DNA of 64,000 bases from CAVTTH01 sp963737545. GTDB taxonomy: Bacteria > Verrucomicrobiota > Verrucomicrobiia > Chthoniobacterales > UBA10450. Position numbers and translations under genes: made by a program. Of the stretch, positions 1 to 9,571 are shown one piece after another; the stretch's first letter is position 1; every line of letters begins with the position of its first letter. Below the pieces are notes generated by a model that worked only from the letters and a program-made list of their open reading frames with translations, made no database searches and was not told where the DNA came from. The stretch lies in NCBI GenBank assembly GCA_963737545.1, contig CAVTTH010000001.1, forward strand, positions 496,001-560,000. Reading direction: 5' to 3'.

Positions 1-2
1 TG

Positions 3-536
3 GACGTGTTTCTTGAGGCGATGCAGGAGGCGCAATCCGGCGACGTTCTCGTCATCGATAACCGCGGCCGGAGGGATGAAGGTTGCATTGGCGATCTAAC
101 GGTGCTGGAAGCGCAAGCGTGCGGACTGGCGGGAATCGTGGTCTGGGGCGTACATCGTGATACACCGGAATTGAGGCAAATTGCGTTTCCGGTTTTTAGT
201 TACGGTTCGTGGCCGTCCGGACCACAGCGACTTGATTCTCGCGACCAGCCCGCGCTTCGTTCGGCGCGTTTCGGCGATTTCAATGTCAGCGAAAGTGACG
301 TCGTTTTCGCTGATGATGACGGCTGTGTCTTTGCAACTGCGGCATCGGTGGATGATCTTATCGTAACCGCGCAGACAATCTGGCAGAGAGAAAGGCAGCA
401 AGCCGCTGCGATCAAGACCGGTCACACTCTGCGCCGTCAATTGCGTTTTGTTGAGTATCTCGAGCACCGATCGAAGGATGCGACCTACACCTTTCGACAA
501 CACTTGCGAAAGATCGATGGCGCGATCGAAGAATAG
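3..536 (+). CDS. RraA-like family protein, 5' truncated by the window edge
   Basis: The reading frame is already open at the left edge, so the N-terminus lies outside the window; the first in-frame GTG at 6 need not be the start. The protein has the RraA/HMG-aldolase core: a V-I-D-N strand, then IGD followed by an E-A helix, then G-x-x-G-I-V-V-x-G and the RD pair (GVHRD, about residues 47-51). Members are either RNase E regulators (RraA) or divalent-metal aldolases/decarboxylases of 4-hydroxy-4-methyl-2-oxoglutarate type. About 175 residues are visible, including a charged C-terminal tail of ~50 residues beyond the core. Which activity it has cannot be told from the sequence, and the neighbours do not help. 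Confidence 0.75.
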   Translation, partial: DVFLEAMQEAQSGDVLVIDNRGRRDEGCIGDLTVLEAQACGLAGIVVWGVHRDTPELRQIAFPVFSYGSWPSGPQRLDSRDQPALRSARFGDFNVSESDVVFADDDGCVFATAASVDDLIVTAQTIWQRERQQAAAIKTGHTLRRQLRFVEYLEHRSKDATYTFRQHLRKIDGAIEE

Positions 537-700
537 GGCGTCGAAGAAGCGAGATCACTGTCCTTCGATCCGGCAGTATTGCCTAACGAGATATCCAAAG
601 CCCGGCTGCAAATCGCGGTCAATAGCATCGCCCGGCTCATTCTCGGGTAGGATTGGATTGATCTTGCTGATTCCCGCGTCATTTTTTAAGCTGCTCGATT

Positions 701-1460
701 GTGAAAGCTGTCCCCGGGACTTTACAGGACGGGGGCGCACCTTTTCTCACGACCCATTGGAGCGTGGTCGCTGCCTGTAGCGACCTGACGACGGGAGCAG
801 CGCACGCCGCTTTGACCCAGCTCTGCCGCGATTATTGGCCGCCGCTTTACAGCTTTGTCCGCCGGCGCGGCTTCAGCCGGGCTGATGCCCAGGATCTCGT
901 TCAGGGCTTCTTTGCCTATCTGTTGCAAAGCAAGGCGTACGCGCGGACGGATCGCAACAAAGGCAAGTTTCGCTCCTTCTTGCTTGCGTCCCTCAAGCAT
1001 TATCTTTCGGATGTCTGGGATCGGGAACGCGCGCTCAAGCGTGGCGGCGATCACAGGTTTGTGCTGTTGGACGACGAAATGGATGCCGCCGAAACGCTGT
1101 ATGCGAGCGAGTCCGTCGCCGCGACACTGGACGAGGAACAACAGGTACCAAAAGCGGTGGGCCGCCACGCTGGTGGCACGCGCGCTGGAGCGTCTCCGAA
1201 AAGAGTTTGAGAACGGGCGGAGGGCCGAACTCTTCCGCGGATTGCAGCCATTTCTGAGCGGTGGCGTGGGTCTGCCCAGTCAGGAAGAGACTGCGGCGCG
1301 GCTCGAGATGCCGGTCGAGACTTTGCGCAGCCACCTTTCACGATTGCGCGCGCGCTATCGCGAACTGCTGCGCGAGGAGGTCGCCCGCACCATTGCCATC
1401 ACGGATGACGTAGACGAGGAGCTGCGTCATCTCTGCGGAATTTTGATCGCTGCCGCCTGA
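701..1460 (+). CDS. ECF-type RNA polymerase sigma factor, broken by one frameshift
   Basis: The first part (GTG start at 701) has sigma region 2: a D-Y-W-x-P-L-Y helix, then RRGFSRADAQDLVQGFFAYLL, an arrangement common in Verrucomicrobia and Acidobacteria. The frame is lost near 1138-1145. Region 4 continues in the +1 frame with the RYQKRW linker, an AxRLEMPVETLRSHLSRLRARYRELL helix-turn-helix and a stop at 1458-1460. Removing the C at 1142 gives a continuous DEEQ-RYQKRW junction, so a one-base insertion is the simplest explanation. The gene sits 18 bases upstream of a Ser/Thr kinase gene, a pairing seen often in this phylum, which suggests that the kinase and sigma factor form one signalling unit. 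An annotation pipeline would probably split it in two. Confidence 0.8.
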
Positions 1461-1478
1461 CGAAAAAGGAAGTGTTTG

Positions 1479-3986
1479 ATGTTACTGGCCGAAAAAGAAC
1501 TCGTCCGTTGCGAGCAGTGCGGTGCGACGCTGGAGAGCGGAATTAGTTCGTTAGGCTGCGTGAACTGCCTCCTCCGCGCTGGCTTGGGCGAACCCGGAGT
1601 TGAGGGCCGCAGCTTCCAACACTACGAGGTTTGCCTGCGCGAGGACGGCGCGCTCGATGAGCTTGGCCGTGGCGCGATGGGAATCACGTATCGTGCGCTC
1701 GATGTGAATCTCGGATCGGCTGTCGCGCTCAAGGTCATCAGCGCTCGTTATTCCAATCAGGCCGAAGCGCGGGAGCGTTTTCGGCGTGAGGCTCGCGCCG
1801 CCGCGCAGTTGCGGCATCCGAATGTGGCCAGTGTCTTTCACTTCGGCGAAACCGCTTCGGGCCAGTGTTTCTATGCCATGGAATTGATCGAAGGCGAGAC
1901 GCTCGAAACGCGTGTGCGCCGCGATGGTCCGCTGTCGGCGGCGGCGGCGCTGGAGATCGCGACCCAAGTCGCTCGGGCGCTCATGGCGGCGGAGTCGCAC
2001 AAGTTGGTGCATCGCGATCTGAAACCGAGCAACCTTATGGTCCTCGCAAGTGATCCGGGCGGCGCGGATTCCCTGGTGGTCAAAGTGATCGACTTCGGCC
2101 TGGCCAAGGCCGTCGCCGCGCTGCAGAGCCGTTCGGACTCCCACGCGGGTTTTTCTGGTACTCCGGACTTTGCCAGTCCGGAGCAATTCAACGCAGCAAA
2201 CGTATTGCTCGACGCGCGGTCGGACATCTATTCGTTAGGCGCGACTCTCTGGTACGTGCTCTGTGGCCGGGCGCCTTTCACCGGGCGATCGCCGGCGGAA
2301 CTTCACGGGCAGCAGCTTCACCAGCCACTGCCGCTCGAGCAACTTATTGCCGCGAAAGTACCGGCGCCCGTGGCCGCGCTTCTCCGCTCGATGTTGGCGG
2401 TCAACCCGGCCGATCGACCACAATCGGCCCGCGAGCTGTTGGTCACGCTCCGCAGTTGCCGCGAATCGGTGGCAGCAGCGCCTCGTCACCGCAGAATCTT
2501 AAAACTAACCGCGCTTGCACTTGGCCTGCTGATCGTAAGCGCGGTTGGCATAACGAATTATTTTTCCGGCCGGCAGCACGCCGAAACTGCAATAATTGCC
2601 ATTCCTGAAAAGAGCATTGCAGTGTTGCCGTTCAAGCCTTTGGTGGCAGCCAACCGTGACGAAGTCTTGGAAGCCGGCATGGCCGATACCTTGATCACAA
2701 AGCTGAGCAACAGCCGCGAAATCATCGTGTCTTCGCTGAACTCGGTGCGGAAGTACGGCGATGGAAAGCAGGACCCTGTCACCATCGGGCGCGCCTTGCG
2801 CGTTAACTCGATTCTGGAAGGCACCGCGCAAAAATCGGGCGATCGTATCCGAGTGACCGCCCGGCTGATCAAAGTGGCCGATGGATCTTCGCTTTGGGCC
2901 GGCACGTTCGATGAGAAATTTACGGATGTGTTCACGGTGCAGGACACGATCTCCCAAAAAGTAGCCGAAGCCCTCGCGCTGCGGCTGAGCGGGGAAGAGG
3001 AGAAGCGCTTGACCAAACGTGACACCGAGAACGTCGAGGCTTATCAACGTTATCTCACCGGGCGATTTCATTTGAGCAGAGTCACTCCGACCGAAATCAC
3101 GAAAAGCATTGGCTTCTTCAACCAGGCAATCGAGCTGGATCCGAGTTACGCGCTGGCCTTTGTCGGATTGGCTGATGCTTGTCGATCTCTTGCACTGACG
3201 AGCGATCGGCCTGCCAAAGAGGTATTCCCGCAAGCGAAGACGGCCGCGACAAAGGCCGTGCAGATTGATAAGTCCTTTGCTGAACCTCATGCTGCTCTAG
3301 CCTCCATTCACATGTGGTTCGATTGGGACTGGGTCGGAGCTGACAGGGAGGCCAGGCGCGCCATCAGCCTGAATCCGAATTCCGGATTTTCTCATTTGGT
3401 ATACGCGCTCTTGCTCTCGAATCTGGGACGTCATCAGGAAGCTATCGCCGAAGCGGCGCGAGCCCGAGAGCTCGATCCGGTCTCCTTGCTCGCGAACGTG
3501 GGGGAAGGAGGGGCGCTCCTCTCGGCGGGATGCGCTGACGAAGCGAGGGAGAGATTGCAAAAGACGGTCGATCTGGATCCGAACTTTTGGATCGCCCACC
3601 TCGCCTTAGGGGCGGTCTGTTTGCAAAAGGGAATGTATCCGGAGGCCCTCGCTGAGTATGGGATGGCCAGAGAATTTTCCAGAGGAAACTCGGAAGCCAT
3701 CTCCATGACTGGTTACACCTGGGCTCGCGCGGGTTATGCGGTGAAGGCGCGAGGGGTGTTGGATGAGTTGAAATCCCTTTCCGCCCAACGCTACATTCCT
3801 GCCTCCAATATCGCCACGGTGTATATAGCTCTGGGCGAGCAGGACGAAGCGATCGCGTGGCTGGAAAAGGCATATCAGGAACGTGATGTCCGACTGAGCT
3901 CTCTGAAAATCGCTCCGAAGTGGGACTCACTTCGCTCCGATCCCCGTTTCGTCGCCATCCTCAAGCGCGTCGGTCTGCAAAAATAG
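1479..3986 (+). CDS. Transmembrane Ser/Thr protein kinase with zinc ribbon, TolB/CadC-like and TPR regions
   Basis: The ATG at 1479 is preceded by AAGGA at 1467-1471; a TTG lies one codon upstream. The N-terminus is a C-x2-C...C-x2-C zinc ribbon. The Hanks kinase domain follows, with GRGAMG loop, ALKV lysine, HRDLKPSN catalytic loop (His about residue 178), DFG and a SPEQ activation end. One membrane helix lies near residues 342-364. Outside the membrane are a segment resembling the FlgO/TolB-like part of adenylate-cyclase/CadC-type proteins (EKSIAVLPFKP...DGSSLWAGTFDEKF) and about five TPR repeats to the C-terminus. All catalytic residues are present. It probably phosphorylates cytoplasmic targets in response to an extracytosolic or partner-protein signal. 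The sigma factor just upstream is the obvious candidate partner (inference). Confidence 0.9.
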   Translation: MLLAEKELVRCEQCGATLESGISSLGCVNCLLRAGLGEPGVEGRSFQHYEVCLREDGALDELGRGAMGITYRALDVNLGSAVALKVISARYSNQAEARERFRREARAAAQLRHPNVASVFHFGETASGQCFYAMELIEGETLETRVRRDGPLSAAAALEIATQVARALMAAESHKLVHRDLKPSNLMVLASDPGGADSLVVKVIDFGLAKAVAALQSRSDSHAGFSGTPDFASPEQFNAANVLLDARSDIYSLGATLWYVLCGRAPFTGRSPAELHGQQLHQPLPLEQLIAAKVPAPVAALLRSMLAVNPADRPQSARELLVTLRSCRESVAAAPRHRRILKLTALALGLLIVSAVGITNYFSGRQHAETAIIAIPEKSIAVLPFKPLVAANRDEVLEAGMADTLITKLSNSREIIVSSLNSVRKYGDGKQDPVTIGRALRVNSILEGTAQKSGDRIRVTARLIKVADGSSLWAGTFDEKFTDVFTVQDTISQKVAEALALRLSGEEEKRLTKRDTENVEAYQRYLTGRFHLSRVTPTEITKSIGFFNQAIELDPSYALAFVGLADACRSLALTSDRPAKEVFPQAKTAATKAVQIDKSFAEPHAALASIHMWFDWDWVGADREARRAISLNPNSGFSHLVYALLLSNLGRHQEAIAEAARARELDPVSLLANVGEGGALLSAGCADEARERLQKTVDLDPNFWIAHLALGAVCLQKGMYPEALAEYGMAREFSRGNSEAISMTGYTWARAGYAVKARGVLDELKSLSAQRYIPASNIATVYIALGEQDEAIAWLEKAYQERDVRLSSLKIAPKWDSLRSDPRFVAILKRVGLQK

Positions 3987-4007
3987 ATTTGTAGCGCGTT
4001 TGAAAGC

Positions 4008-4033
4008 CCGGCCTCGGCGTTTCGCCGCGCCGG
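4008..4033 (+). terminator. Possible hairpin terminator after the kinase gene
   Basis: An interrupted inverted repeat, CCGGC-ct-CGGCG-ttt-CGCCG-c-GCCGG, lies 22 bases after the kinase stop and is followed seven bases later by TTTT. The stem is strong but the T tract is weak and displaced. Termination is plausible, not certain. Confidence 0.4.
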
Positions 4034-4113
4034 ACGCCACTTTTAGCTTGTCCGCACAAGCCAATTCGTTAGACCTGTCGGCAACGAGAAAGGTTTCGCA
4101 AACCGGCGGATAA

Positions 4114-7100
4114 ATGAAGACGCTCGCCCGTATTGGCTGGCGTATCGCAATCATTGCCGGTGCAGTGTTTCCGGCCATCGCGACGTTCGCGCAGGACGCG
4201 GTCCGCGCGCCAAAGCACGCCGCGCCCGCAGCACCTGACGAACCGGAAACCGAACGCGTCGTGGTGACCGGAACTTACATCCCGGTTCCGACGGCTGAAT
4301 CGGAAGGCGCTTTGCCGGTCGCGAATTACTCGCGCGAGGAGTTGATCACGTTCGGCGCGAACACTCCGGCCGAGGGTCTGCGGCACGTGCCGTCATGGGT
4401 CGGCAACACCGAGACAGAAAACAACAGCGCGCGCGGGACAGGCGCTGCGCAGGTCAATCTGCGCGCGTTAGGAAGCAGGAACACGCTTACGATGATCAAT
4501 GGCCGGCGCGCCTTTAGTTTCGAGGACATCAATGCGCTGCCGCTTGGATTCATCGAGAACGTCGAGATCCTGAAAGATGGCGCCTCGGCCACTTATGGGG
4601 CGGATGCTGTTGCCGGTGTAGTGAACTTCAAGATCAGGCATGTCTTCAAAGGCGGCGAGATCGACCTGCTTTACGGCAACACCAATCTCGGCGTGGCCAA
4701 TGATGCCGCCGTCAGGACTGGCTATCTGGTCGGCGGTCTTGCGGGCGACAAATATAACCTCACCGCCGGTGCCAGTTACTATGACCGAGGCGCGATCTTC
4801 GCGCGGGACACGTTTCTCTCCTCGATCGCCGATCGACGCCAGCTCGGGGGGAACAACGTCGGCAGTTTCCAGTTTCCGGGACGCATTTTGCGAAACATTT
4901 CGGTTGCGAACACCGGTGCCGTGCCGGGCCGGCCAGCGGGCACTTTCAGCAATGCGAGTCTCGACCTGGTCCTGATCGATCGGGCCAACACGCCGGACCA
5001 GATCAACGATTATCGCCCTTACATTCAGGCGGAGGACGGATTCAATTTCCGCGAATTTACACCAGCGATCCCGGTGCAGGAACGCTCCGGCTTTTTTCTC
5101 GATGGCGCATACAGGCTTCTCCCACAAAACCACCTCACGTTCTTCGTCACCGCGATTTACTCGAACACCAAGCAACTCAACGCGCTCCCGCCATCCGTCT
5201 TCACGCTGCCCGGCGACGTGGCGCGCAGCAGCCCTTACAACCCGGTCGAAACGATTCCGCAGATCGATCCGGCGACGGGCCTTCAGGCACTCGATCCCAT
5301 CACGCACGCGCCGGTCTTCAGCCAGCGGCTTGATTCCGTCAGCTACGCTTCGATTGAGGCCGGCAACCGCGAACGCACCTACAACAGCGATTTCTTCCAC
5401 TTCATTGCGGGCCTGAACGGTGAGTTCGCGAACGATTACTTTTGGGAGATCGGCTACGTCTTCGATCAGAACGATCTGGTCAGGACCGACACGGGCGATC
5501 AGCGATTTTCATTGCTGGCGCCCGCGGTCGCGAACGGCAGCTTCAATCCATTCGTCGGTCTCAACGCGCCGAGGCAGGGGACGCTCAATGGTTTCACTTA
5601 CGACAACGCCGCGGCGCTTCGCGCTGCCGGCTACCAGGCCACCTCGAAAACTGAGACGCAGAATCAACTTCTCGACGGCAGGATCGGCGGTCGCACCTTC
5701 ACCGGGCTGCCGCAGGGAGGCGTAAGTTTCGTGGTCGGCTTTGAATTGCGCCGTCAGGAATTGTCGCAAAACGCCGATCCAATTCTCGTCGCAGATGATG
5801 GGCTCGGCTTCGACGCCGACACCAAGTTCAAGGCCGAGCAGAAGGTCGCGGCGGCCTACCTCGAGCTCAACATTCCGTTCGTCTCTTCGACGATGAATGT
5901 GCCGCTCGTGTACAACTTCGATTTCACCTTCGCCTACCGCTACGAGCGGTTCACGATGAGCGGTATCGATCCGGCAGATGGAATCACGGAGTCAAAGCAG
6001 ACCCTGCAAACCGATGTACCGAAATTTGCCCTTCGCTGGGCGCCGGTGCGGGATCTAACGTTGCGCGCTTCCTACAGCCGCTCCTTCCGCGCACCGACGC
6101 TCTTTGAGTTCTTCGAACCACGCACCGAGAACTCGAGCGTGTTTGGCCTTCTCCTGGATCCTCTCAACCCGGGCGGACGGGCCTTCGTCCAACCACCGGG
6201 CGGGACCATCATCGGCGGCTCGGTCGATCTTCAACCGGAACGAACCGACGACTACAGCGCTGGTTTTGTTTTCACCCCGCGGCAAATCCCGAACCTCACC
6301 GTCACCGCCGACTACTATCAGCTGAATTCCGAGGGCGTGATCATCACCGGTTTTTCGCAAGGAGCCATCGTTCGCAATGCCGCCGACGGCTCATTCGCCG
6401 ACCGCGTCATCCGCGACGCCAGCGGCGCGCTCCAGCAGGTGTTGGACTTCCCGTTCAATGCCTCGCGCAAAGCAGTCGAAGGCATCGACATCACGGCGGT
6501 CTATGAGTTTCCGACGGACAACTTCGGCAAATTCACCATCGCGGGCGCTTACAACCACCTCCTGCGCTTCAACGCGCAGATCATCGCGGCGGCTGGCTTC
6601 ACGAACCAACTCGGCCGCTTCCAAAGCGGCGCACCGTATGCGCCGGGCAGTCTTCCCTACAACAAGGGCTACCTGCAAACGCAATGGGATTACAAAGGCT
6701 TTCAACTCATCAACACGTTCAACTATATCGGCGACTACAAGGATTTTGGGGGCTTGCTGAACCAGAGCATTCTCGTCACCGATCAGTTCGGCAGGGTGCC
6801 GGACCCGGCAAACATCTCCTTCACGCGCACTCGCGACGTGAAAGCGTATCTGACGTTCGATACACAGGTCTCTTACACTTATGTGGCGCCGCGAGCGCAG
6901 GCTGTTGAACGCGACGCCAAAGAGACTGGGAAGGCGACGGCGTCTATGCCTAGCCTGCGCTCATGGCAGCAATGGCTCGATCAGACCACGATTCGAATTG
7001 GCATGAACAACATCTTCGACGAGCCGCCGCCGTTCAACGCCGGTGCAGTGAACGACAACTACGATACTTCGCTCTACTCCATCCGCGGCCGCTATTACTA

Positions 7101-7125
7101 CATCGGCTTGAATAAGAAGTTCTGA
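4114..7125 (+). CDS. TonB-dependent outer membrane receptor
   Basis: A 1003-residue protein with an N-terminal signal peptide (cleavage probably after ATFA, about residue 26). A short linker and the strand ERVVVTGTYIP follow, then a plug domain with the typical NVEILKDGASATYGADAVAGVVNFK motif. A long beta-barrel follows with many alternating aromatic strands, ending in the outer-membrane insertion signature YYYIGLNKKF with a terminal Phe. No carbohydrate-binding N-terminal extension is visible and no SusD partner is nearby, so the substrate is unknown. It lies between the kinase and a set of secreted proteins. The frame is intact, unlike several neighbours. Confidence 0.92.
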   Translation: MKTLARIGWRIAIIAGAVFPAIATFAQDAVRAPKHAAPAAPDEPETERVVVTGTYIPVPTAESEGALPVANYSREELITFGANTPAEGLRHVPSWVGNTETENNSARGTGAAQVNLRALGSRNTLTMINGRRAFSFEDINALPLGFIENVEILKDGASATYGADAVAGVVNFKIRHVFKGGEIDLLYGNTNLGVANDAAVRTGYLVGGLAGDKYNLTAGASYYDRGAIFARDTFLSSIADRRQLGGNNVGSFQFPGRILRNISVANTGAVPGRPAGTFSNASLDLVLIDRANTPDQINDYRPYIQAEDGFNFREFTPAIPVQERSGFFLDGAYRLLPQNHLTFFVTAIYSNTKQLNALPPSVFTLPGDVARSSPYNPVETIPQIDPATGLQALDPITHAPVFSQRLDSVSYASIEAGNRERTYNSDFFHFIAGLNGEFANDYFWEIGYVFDQNDLVRTDTGDQRFSLLAPAVANGSFNPFVGLNAPRQGTLNGFTYDNAAALRAAGYQATSKTETQNQLLDGRIGGRTFTGLPQGGVSFVVGFELRRQELSQNADPILVADDGLGFDADTKFKAEQKVAAAYLELNIPFVSSTMNVPLVYNFDFTFAYRYERFTMSGIDPADGITESKQTLQTDVPKFALRWAPVRDLTLRASYSRSFRAPTLFEFFEPRTENSSVFGLLLDPLNPGGRAFVQPPGGTIIGGSVDLQPERTDDYSAGFVFTPRQIPNLTVTADYYQLNSEGVIITGFSQGAIVRNAADGSFADRVIRDASGALQQVLDFPFNASRKAVEGIDITAVYEFPTDNFGKFTIAGAYNHLLRFNAQIIAAAGFTNQLGRFQSGAPYAPGSLPYNKGYLQTQWDYKGFQLINTFNYIGDYKDFGGLLNQSILVTDQFGRVPDPANISFTRTRDVKAYLTFDTQVSYTYVAPRAQAVERDAKETGKATASMPSLRSWQQWLDQTTIRIGMNNIFDEPPPFNAGAVNDNYDTSLYSIRGRYYYIGLNKKF

Positions 7126-7168
7126 GACGGAGCGCGACTGGGGAGCCGCGCGTCGCTTTTCCTCAGGG

Positions 7169-7245
7169 CACTGCAATTTTTTTGCAATGCCGCGTCCTTT
7201 TTTCCTCTGGAAGGAAGTGAAAACAGATTCGTTCAATCCGAACGA
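7169..7245 (+). repeat. Leader repeat, copy 1
   Basis: This ~77-base segment upstream of the secreted-protein gene at 7289 is repeated almost base for base at 7806-7883, upstream of the next gene. It contains three small inverted repeats in order: TGCAA-T5-TTGCA, a CCT...AGG hairpin near 7203-7214, and TCGTTC-N5-GAACGA at the end. It may be a shared promoter/operator, a structured 5' leader or a mobile repeat; the sequence alone does not decide. Confidence 0.75.
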
Positions 7246-7288
7246 GGCAAGCACAAACGACCAACCAATAGAAAATCGAAATCACCAC

Positions 7289-7771
7289 ATGAAAACAATC
7301 AGCCTATTAGCAGCAATGTTCCTGACCGCGGCGCTCGCTGGCCCTGCGGCGGAAGCTGGACGTATAGCCTTTAATGGCACTATCGCAGGGAGTGAAAGTC
7401 ACCAACTTTTTGGCGCTCCGCCGTTCATGTTTTACGTGAACGGGAGCGGCACGGCAACCACCACGCAACTTGGTCAATTCACCCTGGTTTATGCGGGGAT
7501 GGTGGACTTTGCCACCAGTGGGGGAAACGGGGTTACTCGTTTCATAGCAGCGAACGGTGACACTATTTTCACCTGCTTTTGGGGACAAGGTAGTGCTACA
7601 GCAGACCCCAACGTGGTGTCCATTGTCGAAACGAACGACATCATAGGCGGAACGGGCCGGTACGCTGACGCTAAAGGCAGCTTCACCGTGAACCGATTGG
7701 CGAACAGGATCACGGGCGCGACGTCCGGGTCGTTCGACGGCTCCATCATCGTGAGGGGGAATCCCCACTGA
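7289..7771 (+). CDS. Small secreted protein, beta-barrel (allene-oxide-cyclase-like) pattern
   Basis: The ATG at 7289 begins a clear signal peptide (MKTISLLAAMFLTAALAGPA, cut near AEAG). A longer upstream reading frame would bury it. The mature part of ~135 residues is rich in Gly, Thr and Ser with alternating beta strands. It ends in IGGTGRYADAKGSFTV and a GSFDGSI strand, a pattern I associate with small calycin or allene-oxide-cyclase-like barrels. That resemblance is weak and the function is unknown. It follows leader copy 1 and precedes the kelch/dockerin gene, so the three genes are probably expressed for a common extracellular purpose. Confidence 0.7.
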   Translation: MKTISLLAAMFLTAALAGPAAEAGRIAFNGTIAGSESHQLFGAPPFMFYVNGSGTATTTQLGQFTLVYAGMVDFATSGGNGVTRFIAANGDTIFTCFWGQGSATADPNVVSIVETNDIIGGTGRYADAKGSFTVNRLANRITGATSGSFDGSIIVRGNPH

Positions 7772-7805
7772 AGGGTCAGTGATTGGACGAGCAGTTTCTT
7801 CAGTC

Positions 7806-7883
7806 CACTGCAATTTTTTTGCAATGGCCGGTCCTTTTCTCCTTTGGAAGGAAGTGAAACCAAAATTCGTTCAATCCAAACGA
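7806..7883 (+). repeat. Leader repeat, copy 2
   Basis: This is the second copy of the 7169-7245 leader, with only about nine differences and one inserted base. The TGCAA-T5-TTGCA and CCTT-tgg-AAGG inverted repeats are retained. The last arm reads AAACGA instead of GAACGA, so the third inverted repeat is one pair weaker. It ends ten bases before the ATG of the kelch gene at 7894. The short distance to the start codon suggests that the final hairpin could affect translation (inference). Confidence 0.75.
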
Positions 7884-7893
7884 CACCCATAAA

Positions 7894-9526
7894 ATGAAAA
7901 CCCACATTTCGGCTTCCTCGAAATCTCTTCGCCGACCTTGGACTTTGATCCTCTCAGCCACGGCGAGAAATATGTTGTCTTTGCCCGGGCGACTCGCCTG
8001 GAAGGCGCTCTTCGCGCTGGCACTGACTGTCGTCATCGGCAACATCAAGGGGCAATCACCAGTAGCTATCGCGGATGAGACGAATGGTCCCTCGGCACCG
8101 ACTAGCTGGTCGAGTGGTCCCAACTTCGTAGCCGCCGCCGTGGTCCGCGCGACCGGCATCTACTTCCCAGCCAACGGGCGTTTCTACGTCATGGGAGGGC
8201 GCAGCGCTGACACACCCGGCAACTCCTTCAATCACCCGTTCGAGTACAACCCGGCTACCAACACTTGGATCACCAAGGCCGCCACCTACCCGGATAACAA
8301 AGTGGGCCTTATGGCTTGCGGTGTCCTCACCGTCAGCGGCACTCCGCAAATCTATTGCGTGGGCGGCAACGCGTCTTTCGGCGACATCCTTACGGCTCGT
8401 GTCTTCAGCTACGATCCCGTAACCGACACGATCACCACCCTGACGGCAGCCGACTACTGGCCGGGCACCACCGGCCTCGTCATCCCGGGCGGGTCCGCTG
8501 TTGCCGGGAACAAGCTCTACATCATCGGCGGCTTTGACCTCAGCGGGCCGGTAGGTCCGACGGAGACCTGGCAGTTCGATCCCAACGCCGCGGTAGGATC
8601 GCGCTGGCTCCAACGCCAGGATTACCCCGTGGGGCGCGGTTATGTGGCAGCGGCCACCATCGGCGGGTTCATCTACACCGCCGGCGGCTTGATCGACTTT
8701 ACGGACAGCGACGACTCCTTCAGGTACGATCCCGTGGCCAATACCTGGACCGCGATTACAAACATACCGAGGGCGACAGGCGAGACGCGTGGGGTTGTCA
8801 TCAATAGTGAAATGTGGGTTTTGGGTGGCGGCATATCCGACTCATCCTAATGAGGTAGATATCTACAACCCGTGCAGCAATACTTGGAGGCTCGGCCCAT
8901 CCTTCGCCACCGGACGGCGCTTCTTCCCGACCGACACCGACGGTAGTCGCATCTGGCTGGCCGGAGGCTTCGATCCGTCTGGCTCACCAGTGAACACGAT
9001 GGAAATCTTCGTACCTTCTGCTCCCGTGGCACAAAGCGCCGTCTCACGAAAGACCCATGGCGGAGCAGGCACGTTCGACGTCGCGCTGCCCCTTACTGGG
9101 AGCCTGGGGATCGAATGCCGCAGCACCGCAGACGATCACACGATGGTTGTTACCTTCGCCAATCCGGTCACGCTCAGCGGAGCATCGGTGACTTGTGGCG
9201 TCGGAAGCGTCGGAAGCGTCAGCGCGAGCGCGGCGGAGGTCACTGTCAACCTGACTGGCGTGGCCAACACGCAGAGGATCATGGTCACGCTGGCTAACGT
9301 GAATGATGGCACGGCCATCGGCGATGTGACCATTCCCATGGGCCTGCTGGCCGGCGATACCAACGGCAACGGGACGGTGAACGCGGGCGACGTCAGTCAG
9401 ACCAAAGGACAGTCGGGTCTGGCGGTGACGGGAGCAAATTTCCGCACTGATGTGAACGCGAACGGCTCGATCAACGCCGGAGACGTCGGATTGGTAAAAG
9501 CGCAATCAGGCACGGTCTTGCCCTAA
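7894..9526 (+). CDS. Secreted kelch-repeat protein with C-terminal dockerin, frameshifted
   Basis: An N-terminal hydrophobic segment near residues 30-55 suggests export. About six kelch blades follow (motifs such as FYVMGGR, YCVGGN, LYIIGGF, IYTAGGL, IWLAGGF), forming a beta-propeller. The frame is lost near 8822-8845, inside the blade containing MWVLGGG, and resumes in the +1 frame at PTHPNEVDIYN. The last ~155 residues begin VSRKTHGGAGTFDVALP, a beta-rich domain shared with the next gene. They end in a dockerin with two calcium loops (GDTNGNGTVNAGD and DVNANGSINAGD, nucleotides ~9355-9490). The stop TAA falls inside a CCTAACGA octamer. Dockerins bind cohesins in cellulosomes; no cohesin is visible here. 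Confidence 0.8.
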
Positions 9527-9571
9527 CGAGCAAACACAAAACAACCAACCTTGGAAAAAGACTAGCATCAG

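Noticed and set aside
7174..7188. TGCAA-T5-TTGCA as a Rho-independent terminator of the receptor gene
   Set aside because: The T run is in the loop, not after the stem, the stem is only five pairs, and the same sequence recurs in the next leader where no terminator is needed.
7230..7246. TCGTTC-N5-GAACGA as a LexA box
   Set aside because: The spacer is five bases and the outer positions differ from TGTTC-N4-GAACA; it belongs to the duplicated leader.
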